Assembly (NCBI RefSeq): GCF_001661075.1
Contig: NZ_CP014870.1
Coordinates: forward strand, 6,759,540 to 6,823,539
From: Pseudomonas silesiensis
GTDB taxonomy: Bacteria > Pseudomonadota > Gammaproteobacteria > Pseudomonadales > Pseudomonadaceae
Reading direction: 5' to 3'
Length of the DNA stretch: 64,000 bases
The notes below the pieces were generated by a model. It ran no database searches and was not told the origin of the DNA. It was given only the letters and a program-made list of their open reading frames with translations. This document shows, piece by piece, positions 34,249 through 42,780 of this stretch. The position numbers and the translations under genes are program-made. Within the stretch, counting starts at the first letter, position 1. Every line of letters begins with the position of its first letter.

Positions 34249-35199
34249 ATGTATGACGCCCTTGGTGATTTGTCTCTGGATTTGCTGCGCGCGTTCGAGG
34301 CCGCAGCCAGGCAGCGTAGCTTCACTGCGGCGGCGGTGGAACTTGGCACTACGCAGCCGGCCATCAGCCAACAGATCAAACGGTTGGAAGACCAGCTTGG
34401 GACGCGACTGTTTGATCGGATTTATCGCGGCATTGAATTGACCGAGGCCGGGTCGATTCTTTTTCAGCAAGTTCAGGCAGGTTTGCAGAATATAGACGCT
34501 GGATTGAGCGCGATCAGCGCACAGCATCAGCACGAGGTGTTGCAGGTGGCCACCGATTTTGCTTTCGCCGCCTATTGGCTGATGCCGCGATTGCATCGAT
34601 TTCACGCCGCCAACCCTCAGGTGGATGTCAGCCTGGTTACCAGCGAACGCAGCCTCAACATGCTGCGCACCGATATCGATGTGGCCGTGTTGTTCGGGGA
34701 TGGCCGCTTCAAACAGGGTGAAAGCCATTGGCTGTTCAGCGAGGAAGTGTTTCCAGTGTGCAGTCCGCTGCTATTGAAGGAACGCCCCTTGCCCTTGCCG
34801 GTTCAGACGTTGCTGGAATTCCCTCTGCTGCACCTGCGTGGTGAAAACAGCAGCAATTGGTTCGACTGGAGCGGCGTATTTCGCGAGCTGGGTATCTCGT
34901 CGGCGCCAGCACCGGGGCAATTGCGTTTCGACAACTACACCTTGTTGATTCAAGCGGCGATTGGCGGGCAAGGCGTGGCGATCGGGTGGCGGCACCTTGT
35001 GGATAACTTGCTGGCGCAAGGGTTATTGTGCCGGCCGATTGCCGAGACGGTGATTTCCAGGTTGGGTTATTACGTGGTTCTGCCCCAGCGCAAACGGCGT
35101 GGGCCGCTGATTCAACAATTCGTGGACTGGTTGATGGCCGAGCAGGCCTGCAGTGCACAATCACTTAACGGCTTGCCTCTACCGTCGATTGCCGTGTGA
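34249..35199 (+). CDS. LysR-type regulator of choline-sulfate genes
   Basis: The 316-residue protein has an N-terminal helix-turn-helix (LLRAFEAAARQRSFTAAAVEL, quoted in part, then TQPAISQQIKRLEDQLG) and a LysR substrate domain. It is divergent from betC with a 114-base spacer and matches PA0032, the regulator in the same place in P. aeruginosa. It probably activates betC-choX with choline or choline-O-sulfate as inducer. The inducer is inferred. A perfect DnaA box lies near its 3' end (34998), the last one in the window. Confidence 0.9.
   Translation: MYDALGDLSLDLLRAFEAAARQRSFTAAAVELGTTQPAISQQIKRLEDQLGTRLFDRIYRGIELTEAGSILFQQVQAGLQNIDAGLSAISAQHQHEVLQVATDFAFAAYWLMPRLHRFHAANPQVDVSLVTSERSLNMLRTDIDVAVLFGDGRFKQGESHWLFSEEVFPVCSPLLLKERPLPLPVQTLLEFPLLHLRGENSSNWFDWSGVFRELGISSAPAPGQLRFDNYTLLIQAAIGGQGVAIGWRHLVDNLLAQGLLCRPIAETVISRLGYYVVLPQRKRRGPLIQQFVDWLMAEQACSAQSLNGLPLPSIAV
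34998..35006 (-). promoter_or_regulatory. Perfect DnaA box in the LysR gene
   Basis: TGTGGATAA lies near the end of the LysR gene. It is the rightmost perfect box found; none was seen in the remaining 29 kb. Confidence 0.5.
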
Positions 35200-35209
35200 T
35201 AGCGATCTG

Positions 35210-35875
35210 TTACGGTTCTGACGTCGCAATGAAATTTACATGCTCACCAATGTGCAAATTCAGGTGCAATTCATCGGCAATCCCGACCGCTACACGGTTC
35301 AACCGGGTGAGCGGTTCGGCCAGACCCGGTTCGAGGCTGCTGCTTACCTGGCTGAAATGTTCAATGGTCAGCCCCGGCACCCCACGCGGCGCGTTCACCA
35401 GCGTCCAGTGCAACGCACTGCTTTGCAGCGCCTCGCGGATTTCTTCGGCGGCGTGGCGTTCCAGTTGATCCTCGATCTCCGGATCATCCAGCACCTCGAA
35501 ATCGCCCACCAGAAACAGCCGGGCAATACCGGCAGCCTGCATCCCGGCGATCAATGCATCCACTGCCAGCACTTGTTCGACAGGGCCCGGCACGATGGTT
35601 TTTTCTACATGCTCGCTATTGAATGGCAAACCGGGTGCATCCAACAGACAAATGACCGCCGAACTCCCGGCCACGCTTTGCTTCACGCGTTCGGCATCGA
35701 ACAAATCCCCGGTCTTGGCGCGTAAACCCGGGCGCGGCGCTAGCGCTGTCAGGTCATCGAGAATGGCGATCACTTCATGCTGGCGCCGCAGCATTTCAGC
35801 CATCAGCGCACTGCCCAGGCTACTCATGGCACCATAAAGCACCACTTTCACAACGGGGGTCTCGGCATTTTTCAT
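35210..35875 (-). CDS. NAD(P)-binding Rossmann-fold protein (NmrA/SDR-like)
   Basis: The 221-residue protein has a Rossmann start VVLYGAMSSLGSALMAEML, where the usual GxxGxxG is altered to GAMSSLG, and a segment FLVGDFEVLDD. A YxxxK catalytic pair typical of reductases is not obvious, so it may bind a nucleotide for regulation or be an atypical epimerase-like reductase. It converges with the LysR gene and is divergent from the dioxygenase-like gene at 35960. Function is unknown. Confidence 0.75.
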   Translation of the reverse strand: MKNAETPVVKVVLYGAMSSLGSALMAEMLRRQHEVIAILDDLTALAPRPGLRAKTGDLFDAERVKQSVAGSSAVICLLDAPGLPFNSEHVEKTIVPGPVEQVLAVDALIAGMQAAGIARLFLVGDFEVLDDPEIEDQLERHAAEEIREALQSSALHWTLVNAPRGVPGLTIEHFSQVSSSLEPGLAEPLTRLNRVAVGIADELHLNLHIGEHVNFIATSEP

Positions 35876-35959
35876 GGCTGCGGTCCTTGTTTCTTACGTA
35901 TATGGCGTGTGACCTGTAAGAGACGGTGAGGGTTCGAACGGGTTTTCAGAGGGTTCCAG

Positions 35960-36286
35960 ATGCAACAGGTCAAGGGTTACCACGCACATGTCTATTTTAA
36001 TGCCGGCACTATCGAGCTGGCGCGCACCTTGTGTGAGCAAGCGGCGACGTTATTTCCGGTGAAAATGGGGCGGGTCCACGAACGCCCGGTCGGCCCACAC
36101 CCGGACTGGAGTTGCCAACTTGCTTTCGAGCCGCAATACATTGGCGACGTGCTGCCCTGGTTGGCACTCAACCGCAAGGGGTTGGTGGTATTTCTGCACC
36201 CGGACACCGGTAACGATCTGCTCGACCATACAGAGCACGCAATCTGGATGGGCGCGATTCGTCCGCTGGACCTGTCTGTTTTTTGA
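35960..36286 (+). CDS. DOPA 4,5-dioxygenase family protein
   Basis: This 108-residue protein carries the family pattern GYHAHVYF near the N-terminus, RPVGPHPDWSCQL in the middle, and FLHPDTGNDLLDHTEHAIWMG at the end, the His residues likely binding a metal. Family members in fungi open the ring of DOPA; bacterial members are small and mostly uncharacterised. It converges with the GFA gene, with no space between the stops. The substrate is unknown. Confidence 0.85.
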   Translation: MQQVKGYHAHVYFNAGTIELARTLCEQAATLFPVKMGRVHERPVGPHPDWSCQLAFEPQYIGDVLPWLALNRKGLVVFLHPDTGNDLLDHTEHAIWMGAIRPLDLSVF

Positions 36287-36688
36287 TCAGAGGGTTTCTT
36301 CAGGCTCAGACGGCAAGTGCTCATCCAGATGCAGCCACGGCAGACGGCTGTCAGTCCAGATGTGGCGTTCGGCCGGGGCCTGCTCGGGATGATCGAGCGT
36401 GGCGATGGTCACGTCGATACTGTCCGCACTGAGTTGTGTCACCAGCGCCAGCTGCGCGCCACAGTGGCGGCAGAAGTATCGGGCGCAGGTCGGGGAAGAG
36501 TCATACTGCGCCGGCTGCCCGGTCAGCCATTGAAAGGCCGATGCCGGCACGGTGATCCAGGTGGTCACAACCGCACCGCTGACCCGTCGGCAGATTGAAC
36601 AATGACAGTGGGCGATGTCGTGCAACGCTCCGCTGAATTGATAGCGCAGTTGCCCGCAGTGGCAGCCGCCCGTATGAAGTTCGCTCAT
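36287..36688 (-). CDS. GFA-family zinc protein
   Basis: The 133-residue protein starts at ATG 36688 after the strong site GGAGGAGGGAAGG. It has the GFA zinc pattern: GGCHCGQLRYQF, HCHCSICRRVSG and FCRHCGAQL. Some members act on S-hydroxymethyl-glutathione, but many have no known activity. It lies between the dioxygenase-like gene and the citrate transporter and has no clear partner. Confidence 0.88.
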   Translation of the reverse strand: MSELHTGGCHCGQLRYQFSGALHDIAHCHCSICRRVSGAVVTTWITVPASAFQWLTGQPAQYDSSPTCARYFCRHCGAQLALVTQLSADSIDVTIATLDHPEQAPAERHIWTDSRLPWLHLDEHLPSEPEETL

Positions 36689-36862
36689 GACCTTCCCTCC
36701 TCCTGCGTATTGCCACGCTTTCGGTCCGACGACCGGTTGCACATCCGGTCAATGCTTTCATCCGCGAAAGCTGGGTGAAAGCTTGCGCGATTAGGATCGC
36801 CTCACTGCCGGCAACAGACCGGTTGGCCAATGCCAGTGTTTTATCGCTCGCACAGCCCATTT

Positions 36863-36873
36863 AACAACAACAA
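36863..36873 (+). promoter_or_regulatory. Putative Crc/Hfq-binding CA motif
   Basis: AACAACAACAA fits the AAnAAnAA pattern bound by Hfq with Crc in Pseudomonas. It sits just before a GGTGAT ribosome-binding site and the ATG at 36885 of a leader ORF, 130 bases upstream of the citrate transporter. Binding would block translation when preferred carbon sources are present. Confidence 0.6.
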
Positions 36874-36884
36874 TGGTGATCCTG

Positions 36885-36953
36885 ATGTCTTCTGCTACTC
36901 GCCGCTTCGCCGCCACTCCACCCGTACCTCTCGTGCTTCCCGTTCTGCGCTGA
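36885..36953 (+). CDS. Possible leader peptide of the citrate transporter
   Basis: A 22-codon frame (MSSATRRFAATPPVPLVLPV..) starts at ATG 36885 after GGTGAT and ends at a TGA 49 bases before the transporter start. It lies directly after the CA motif. It has no recognised family; its role would be translational control. An in-frame ATG at 36873 would add four residues. Confidence 0.4.
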   Translation: MSSATRRFAATPPVPLVLPVLR

Positions 36954-37002
36954 CCCAACCGGTTCGCCCATTCCCTAGCCGCGCTATGCCTGGAGTATTC
37001 CC

Positions 37003-38310
37003 ATGCTGACTTTCCTTGGCTTTGCCATGGTCATCACGTTCATGTTCCTGATCATGACCAAGCGCCTGTCCGCGCTGATCGCGTTGATCATCATCCCGAT
37101 CCTGTTTGCCCTGTTCGGTGGGTTCGCGCCGAAGATCGGCCCGATGATGCTCGAAGGCATCACCAAGCTGGCGCCCACCGGCGTGATGCTGATGTTCGCC
37201 ATTCTCTACTTTGCCCTCATGATCGATTCCGGCCTGTTCGACCCGGCCGTGCGTAAGATCCTCAAGCTGGTCAAGGGCGATCCGCTGAAAGTGTCGGTCG
37301 GTACCGCCGTGCTGGCGCTCGTGGTGTCCCTCGATGGTGACGGCGCCACCACTTACATGATCTGCGTGGCCGCCATGCTGCCGCTCTACAGCCGCATCGG
37401 CATGAGCCCGCGGATCATGGCCGGTCTGATCATCCTCGCCGGTGGTGTGATGAACATGACCCCATGGGGCGGCCCGACCGCTCGTGCGGCCAGTGCGCTG
37501 CACGTCGATCCGTCCGACATCTTTGTGCCGATGGTGCCCGCGATGCTGGCCGGTGTCGTAGCGATCCTGGCGATTGCCTACTTCTACGGTAAACGTGAAC
37601 GTGCCCGTCTGGGTGAATTGCACCTGGTGGGCGATGAAATCGACCACAGCGAAATCAGCGTTTCCCAGTTCCCGGATGCCCGGCGTCCGAAGCTGATCTG
37701 GTTCAACGGCGCCCTGACGCTGGGCCTGATGTGCACCCTCGTCGCCGGCCTGTTGCCGCTGCCCGTGTTGTTCATGGTGGCCTTCAGTATCGCGATGATC
37801 GTCAATTACCCGTGCCTGCAACAGCAAAAGGATCGCGTCGCGGCCCACGCCGGTAGCGTGCTTGCCGTGGTCGGTTTGATCTTTGCCGCGGGCATTTTCA
37901 CCGGTATCCTCTCGGGCACTGGCATGGTCGACGCGATGTCGAAAAGCCTGTTATCGGTAATTCCGGACTTCCTCGGCCCGTACCTGGCCGTAATCACCGC
38001 GTTGGTGAGCATGCCGTTCACGTTCTTCATGTCCAACGACGCGTTTTATTATGGCGTGTTACCGGTGCTTGCCGAGGCCGCGAGTCACTACGGAATTACC
38101 GCGGTTGAAATGGCACGTGCCTCGATCGTCGGTCAGCCCGTCCACTTGTTGAGCCCGCTGGTACCGTCGACTTACCTGTTGGTGGCCCTGGCCGGTATCG
38201 ATTTCGGTGATCATCAACGGTTCACCTTGAAGTGGGCAGTGCTGGTTTGCCTGTGCATACTGGTCGCCGCATTGCTGATGGGGATTTTTCCGCTGTTCAG
38301 CACTCTATAA
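37003..38310 (+). CDS. CitMHS-family metal-citrate:proton symporter
   Basis: CitMHS proteins import citrate complexed with divalent metals. The 435-residue protein has about eleven hydrophobic segments, the family segments VVSLDGDGATTYMIC and MNMTPWGGPTARAASAL, and FMSNDAFYYGVLPVLAEAA near the end. Start ATG 37003 follows CTGGAG. It corresponds in position to PA5476 (annotated citA in P. aeruginosa). Regulation by carbon catabolite repression is suggested by the CA motif upstream. No two-component citrate sensor is adjacent. Confidence 0.92.
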   Translation: MLTFLGFAMVITFMFLIMTKRLSALIALIIIPILFALFGGFAPKIGPMMLEGITKLAPTGVMLMFAILYFALMIDSGLFDPAVRKILKLVKGDPLKVSVGTAVLALVVSLDGDGATTYMICVAAMLPLYSRIGMSPRIMAGLIILAGGVMNMTPWGGPTARAASALHVDPSDIFVPMVPAMLAGVVAILAIAYFYGKRERARLGELHLVGDEIDHSEISVSQFPDARRPKLIWFNGALTLGLMCTLVAGLLPLPVLFMVAFSIAMIVNYPCLQQQKDRVAAHAGSVLAVVGLIFAAGIFTGILSGTGMVDAMSKSLLSVIPDFLGPYLAVITALVSMPFTFFMSNDAFYYGVLPVLAEAASHYGITAVEMARASIVGQPVHLLSPLVPSTYLLVALAGIDFGDHQRFTLKWAVLVCLCILVAALLMGIFPLFSTL

Positions 38311-38329
38311 GCCCAAGACTCACCATGAC

Positions 38330-38362
38330 GGGTCCGGCTTCGTGGTTTTGAAGTCCGGGCCC
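38330..38362 (+). other. Hairpin between citrate transporter and terC
   Basis: Arms at 38330-38341 and 38350-38362 pair almost fully with one G-T pair and one bulge around an 8-base loop. No T-run follows, so it is at best a weak terminator or a processing/stability hairpin. Confidence 0.4.
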
Positions 38363-38395
38363 GGCCTGGTTTAACAATCGCTCAAAGGAATACAC

Positions 38396-39163
38396 ATGGA
38401 ATGGCTGACCAACCCTGAAATCTGGGTTGCCTTCTTTACCCTGACCGCCCTGGAAATCGTCCTGGGTATCGATAACATCATCATGATTTCGATCCTGGTC
38501 AGCCGCATGCCCAAACACATGCAGCAGCGCACCCGGATTTTCGGCCTGGCCCTGGCCATGGTCACGCGGATTCTGTTGTTGCTGTCGATCACCTGGGTCA
38601 TGCGCCTCACCGCCGACCTGTTAGAAGTGTTCGGCCAGGGTATCTCCGGGCGCGACCTGATCCTGTTCTTCGGTGGTCTGTTCCTGCTGTGGAAGAGCTC
38701 CCAGGAGATGTACCACGCGCTGGAAGGCGAAGATGAAAGCGGCGACGAGCCTTCGGGCAAGGGCGGCAACTTCCTCTACACCATCATCCAGATCGCGATC
38801 ATCGACATCGTGTTCTCGCTGGACTCGGTGATCACCGCGGTGGGCATGGTTTCCCACGTACCGGTCATGGTTGCAGCGATCATCGTTGCGGTGCTGGTGA
38901 TGATGGTTGCCTCGCGCACCATCAGCGAGTTCATCGACAAGCACCCTTCGCTGAAAATGCTGGCGCTGTCGTTCCTGTTGCTGGTCGGTACCGTGTTGAT
39001 TGCCGAGTCTCTGGATGTGCACCTGCCAAAAGGCTACGTCTACTTCGCCATGGCGTTCTCGCTGGCGGTGGAGACGATCAACATCAAGCTGCGTACCGCG
39101 ATGGCGAAAAAGCGCAAACAGACGGACCCAGTGAAACTGCGCAAGGATATTCCGGGCCAGTAA
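38396..39163 (+). CDS. TerC-family integral membrane protein
   Basis: TerC proteins are linked to tellurite resistance and, in several bacteria, to manganese export. The 255-residue protein has seven or more hydrophobic segments with the conserved acidic membrane motifs EIVLGIDNIIM and DIVFSLDSVITAVG, both characteristic of the family, and a basic C-terminal tail. Start ATG 38396 follows AAAGGA. I do not see a yybP-ykoY riboswitch upstream. The transported ion is not known. Confidence 0.9.
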   Translation: MEWLTNPEIWVAFFTLTALEIVLGIDNIIMISILVSRMPKHMQQRTRIFGLALAMVTRILLLLSITWVMRLTADLLEVFGQGISGRDLILFFGGLFLLWKSSQEMYHALEGEDESGDEPSGKGGNFLYTIIQIAIIDIVFSLDSVITAVGMVSHVPVMVAAIIVAVLVMMVASRTISEFIDKHPSLKMLALSFLLLVGTVLIAESLDVHLPKGYVYFAMAFSLAVETINIKLRTAMAKKRKQTDPVKLRKDIPGQ

Positions 39164-39180
39164 CTCCGGGCTTTCCTGAA

Positions 39181-39294
39181 CACGCAAAACCTGTGGGAGC
39201 GGGCTTGCTCGCGAAGGCGGAGTATCAGTCGACATCAATGTTGCCTGATACTCCGCCTTCGCGAGCAAGCCCGCTCCCACATTTGTTTTGCGTG
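39181..39294. repeat. REPIN with extended inverted flanks
   Basis: REP units CTGTGGGAGCGGGCTTGCTC (39191) and its inverse (ending about 39281) enclose a centre that itself pairs (GGCGGAGTATCAG with CTGATACTCCGCC). The flanks CACGCAAAA and TTTTGCGTG extend the inverted repeat, giving a very long hairpin after terC. Confidence 0.92.
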
Positions 39295-39460
39295 ATGGCA
39301 GCAAACTGTTTTCATGACAGTTTTGTTTCAATCACTTCTTTAGCTATGCGATGCTGGCGCCCAGACCGTTAGCCAACTACAGCTTAAATACAGAACGTAG
39401 AAAAAAGCGCGGCACCGTCAACTTTGCCCCATTGGGGCGCTACCACCACAGGGGGCCTGC

Positions 39461-41119
39461 ATGCTCACCCTGCTCAATTTGTTATCAGCCGTAGCCTTGT
39501 TGATCTGGGGCACGCACATCGTCCGAACCGGCATCCTGCGGGTCTACGGCTCCAACTTGCGCCACGTCATCGGTCAGAACATGTCCAGGCGCTCGCTGGC
39601 ATTCATCTCGGGAATCGTGGTGACGGCCATGGTCCAGAGCAGCAATGCCACGGCCATGCTCGTCACCTCCTTTGTCGGTCAGGGCCTGATGGCACTGACC
39701 CCTGCCCTGGCGACCATGCTCGGGGCCGACGTGGGGACCGCGCTAATGGCGCGCGTGTTAACCCTGGATTTGTCGTGGCTGTCGCCGCTGCTGATTTTCC
39801 TCGGGGTGATTTTCTTCCTGTCCCGCAAACAGACCCGACTGGGGCAAATGGGCCGCGTCAGTATCGGTCTGGGGCTGATCATCCTGGCGCTGCAACTGAT
39901 CGTCGAATCCGCCGCGCCGATCACCCAGGCCCAGGGGGTGAAAGTGATCTTCGCCTCGCTGACCGGCGACATCCTGCTCGATGCCCTGGTCGGCGCGCTG
40001 TTTGCCATGATTTCCTATTCCAGCCTGGCCGCCGTCCTGCTGACGGCGACCCTGGCCGGTGCCGGGGTGATCAGTCTGCCCGTGGCCATCGGCTTGGTGA
40101 TCGGCGCCAACATTGGCAGCGGCATCCTCGCCTTCCTCAGCACCAGCATGCAGAACGCGGCTGGCCGTCAGGTGGCGTTGGGCAGCCTGCTGTACAAGCT
40201 GATCGGCCTGCTGCTGATCATTCCGGTGCTCGATCCCTTGGCGCACTGGATGGATGGCCTGGACTTCAGCCCCCAGGAAATGGTCATCGGCTTCCACCTG
40301 CTCTACAACACAGCCCGCTGCCTGATCCTGCTGCCCAGTGTCGGGCCGATGGCCAGGTTCTGTGCATGGGTGCTGCCGGAGCGTCCGCAAATCAACGGCA
40401 CCGCCAAACCACGACATCTTGACCCGACCGCGTTGGTCACCCCCAGCCTGGCGCTGGCCAACGCCGCCCGGGAAACCCTGCGCATCGGCGACCTGATCGA
40501 CAACATGCTTGAAGCCATGCTCGACGTGCTGCGCGGCAAGCAAACCGCCGTCACCCAGGAAATGCGTCGCCTGACCGATGATGTGGAGGCGCTCTACGGC
40601 GCCATCAAGCTCTATCTGGCGCAAATGCCCCGGGAGGACCTCAGCGACCAGGACAGTCGGCGCTGGGCGGAAATCATCGAGCTGGCGATCAATCTCAAAC
40701 TCGCCAGCGACCTGATCGAGCGCATGTTGCGCAAGGTCCAGCAGCAGAAAACCTCGCAGCGGCGGTCTTTTTCCGAGGTCGGGCTGGAAGAATTGGCCGG
40801 GCTCCACAGCCAGTTGATTTCCAACTTGCGACTCGGGTTGTCGGTGTTCCTCAGCGCCGATAAGGAAAGTGCCCGCCAGTTGCTGCGTGAGAAACGTCGC
40901 TTTCGCGCCCAGGAGCGCCGTCTGGCCCATGCTCACGTCAGTCGATTGCAACGCAAGGTCGTGCAGAGTATCGAGACCAGTTCGCTGCATCTGGAGTTGA
41001 TTGCGGACATGAAGCGGCTGAACTCGCTGTTCTGCAGTAGCGCTTATGTGGTGCTGGAGACCTCGGACACCGGCGCGCTGGCTGTCGACGATTTGGCAGA
41101 CATCACGCATTCGCCTTGA
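39461..41119 (+). CDS. Na+/phosphate cotransporter (NptA/PhoU-fusion type)
   Basis: The protein moves phosphate with sodium across the inner membrane. It has 552 residues: two Na/Pi repeats in the N-terminal half, each with the QSSNAT-like motif (MVQSSNATAMLVTSFVG and ISYSSLAAVLLTATLAG), then a C-terminal helical PhoU-like domain (about 345-540). In the second repeat the usual QSS is YSS, a small departure. It stands alone between two REP elements, so it is probably monocistronic. Confidence 0.9.
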   Translation: MLTLLNLLSAVALLIWGTHIVRTGILRVYGSNLRHVIGQNMSRRSLAFISGIVVTAMVQSSNATAMLVTSFVGQGLMALTPALATMLGADVGTALMARVLTLDLSWLSPLLIFLGVIFFLSRKQTRLGQMGRVSIGLGLIILALQLIVESAAPITQAQGVKVIFASLTGDILLDALVGALFAMISYSSLAAVLLTATLAGAGVISLPVAIGLVIGANIGSGILAFLSTSMQNAAGRQVALGSLLYKLIGLLLIIPVLDPLAHWMDGLDFSPQEMVIGFHLLYNTARCLILLPSVGPMARFCAWVLPERPQINGTAKPRHLDPTALVTPSLALANAARETLRIGDLIDNMLEAMLDVLRGKQTAVTQEMRRLTDDVEALYGAIKLYLAQMPREDLSDQDSRRWAEIIELAINLKLASDLIERMLRKVQQQKTSQRRSFSEVGLEELAGLHSQLISNLRLGLSVFLSADKESARQLLREKRRFRAQERRLAHAHVSRLQRKVVQSIETSSLHLELIADMKRLNSLFCSSAYVVLETSDTGALAVDDLADITHSP

Positions 41120-41170
41120 ACGTCTGGCACAGTGGTCAGTCAGTAACATGTATTCAGCCTTTAGACCGCC

Positions 41171-41282
41171 ATCGCGGGCAAGTCGAATCGTCGCACCGCC
41201 GCTCCCACAAGGGTCGGCTGTGTTGCACAAAATGAGTGAACACCACCGAACCCTGTGGGAGCGGGCTTGCTCGCGAAGGCGG
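41171..41282. repeat. REP pair, mosaic type
   Basis: The left unit contains CGGGCAAGTCGAATCGTCGC and GCTCCCACAAG, the right unit CTGTGGGAGCGGGCTTGCTC. The left unit matches the long subtype also seen at 19401-19516, the right unit the short subtype, so the pair is asymmetric. Confidence 0.85.
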
Positions 41283-41328
41283 CCTGAAGGACAACACGGA
41301 TCTCCGATCGATTGCCTGGAAGCCAGCT

Positions 41329-42705
41329 ATGCGTTGCCTGTTGTTCGCCTGTCTGTTACTCGGTTCATTCCCTTCATTTGCCCTGGACCGCTTCCAGGTT
41401 GAAGGCTATACCCTGCCCAACGGCCTGCAATTGCTGCTCAAGCCCGGCACTGAACGCGGGCATGTGGCGATTCGCCTGGTGGTCGGCGTCGGAATCGATG
41501 ATTTCAGTTGTGCAGACAAGGGGCTGCCGCACCTGCTCGAGCACTTGCTGTTCAGCGGCATCGATGCCACTGGCGAAGGCGGCCTGGAGGAACGCATGCA
41601 GGCCCTGGGCGGCGAGTGGAACGCGTTCACCAGCAATGCCGACACGACATTCGTCATCGAGGCCCCGGCGAAAAACCAGCGCAAGGTCCTCGATCTGCTG
41701 TTGGCGCTGCTGACCCAGACCCGAATCGACGACAACTCGATCAATGCCGCCAAACAAGTGGTCGAGCGCGAAGAAGGTGGCCACTACACTCACCTGCAAC
41801 GCTGGCTGGACCGCCAGGACCTGGGCCATACGGCGAGTAATCAGCTGGCCGTGGAGCTGGGCCTCAAATGCCCTGAGCGGCCAGAGGTCGATTACCTGAC
41901 TCGCGAACAACTGGAGGCGGTGCGCAAGACTTGGTACGCACCCAACAACATGACCCTGATCGTGGTCGGCGACCTCGACCGCTTGCTGCCGGCTTATCTG
42001 GAGCGGACCTATGGTGCGCTTGAGGCGGTCGAGCCTAGCGACCACCCGCCCCTGCCGGACATCAAGACCAGCGCCGCCCATGAGCGCACGCTGAATCATG
42101 GTTTCGTCGGCGGTGCCGCCAAGTTGCACTGGCTGGTGCCCGAGCCGGTGCAGGACGATCGGCACGATCAGACCTTCGACCTGCTCAAGGACTATCTGGA
42201 CTGGGCGCTCTATCGTCAATTGCGCCTGACCCATGGTTTGTCCTACGGCCCCTCCGCCGAACGCGAGGTGTTTGGCGGCGTGGGCTTCATGAGCCTGAAC
42301 GCGGACCTCGACCGCGATGACGTGCCTGAAGCCAAACAGGTGCTGGATGAGTTGAAGGCCCGCTTGCTCAAGGACGGGCTGGATGCCGATACCTTCAACC
42401 GTCTCAAGCAGGCCGCCATCGCCCGCCAGGCCTGGGCAGTGCAAGGCAACAGCGCACTGGCCGATTATTACTGGAGTGCCCTTGCGAGCTATGGGGACGG
42501 CCGTTTCGCTGACCCGGCCAAGGAACTGCGAGGGGTGACGCTGGCAGAGGTGAACAAGGCCATGCGTGAATTGCTGCTGCAACCGGGCTATCTGCGGATC
42601 GAAAAACCGTTGATGAGCGATGACCAGTTCATGTGGTCGATTGCCGGGGTGATGGGGTTGATGGTCTTGGGCTTGCTGGGCTGGCGAATCCATCGCAGAC
42701 GCTAA
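41329..42705 (+). CDS. M16-family zinc peptidase with C-terminal membrane anchor
   Basis: The 458-residue protein starts at ATG 41329 after GGAAG. A signal peptide (MRCLLFACLLLGSFPSFA) is followed by an M16 domain with the inverted zinc motif HLLEH and the distal Glu in VVEREEGG. The second half is an M16 C-like domain. A transmembrane helix (about 433-453) ends in basic residues IHRRR, so it is held in the inner membrane with the catalytic part in the periplasm. Bacterial M16 proteins often occur as active/inactive pairs; only one is present here. Substrate unknown. Confidence 0.88.
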   Translation: MRCLLFACLLLGSFPSFALDRFQVEGYTLPNGLQLLLKPGTERGHVAIRLVVGVGIDDFSCADKGLPHLLEHLLFSGIDATGEGGLEERMQALGGEWNAFTSNADTTFVIEAPAKNQRKVLDLLLALLTQTRIDDNSINAAKQVVEREEGGHYTHLQRWLDRQDLGHTASNQLAVELGLKCPERPEVDYLTREQLEAVRKTWYAPNNMTLIVVGDLDRLLPAYLERTYGALEAVEPSDHPPLPDIKTSAAHERTLNHGFVGGAAKLHWLVPEPVQDDRHDQTFDLLKDYLDWALYRQLRLTHGLSYGPSAEREVFGGVGFMSLNADLDRDDVPEAKQVLDELKARLLKDGLDADTFNRLKQAAIARQAWAVQGNSALADYYWSALASYGDGRFADPAKELRGVTLAEVNKAMRELLLQPGYLRIEKPLMSDDQFMWSIAGVMGLMVLGLLGWRIHRRR

Positions 42706-42780
42706 TTGTTCCCCCTCGCCACACCGCCTGCCGGACGGTACTCTGTCGAGGATTTTCCCACGACTAATGCGAACCGCCGA

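Noticed and set aside
38310..38396. Manganese (yybP-ykoY) riboswitch upstream of the TerC gene
   Set aside because: The conserved loops of that riboswitch are not visible; only a simple hairpin is present.
41236..41329. Upstream extension of the M16 peptidase
   Set aside because: The extra codons come from REP sequence, and the signal peptide begins properly at 41329.
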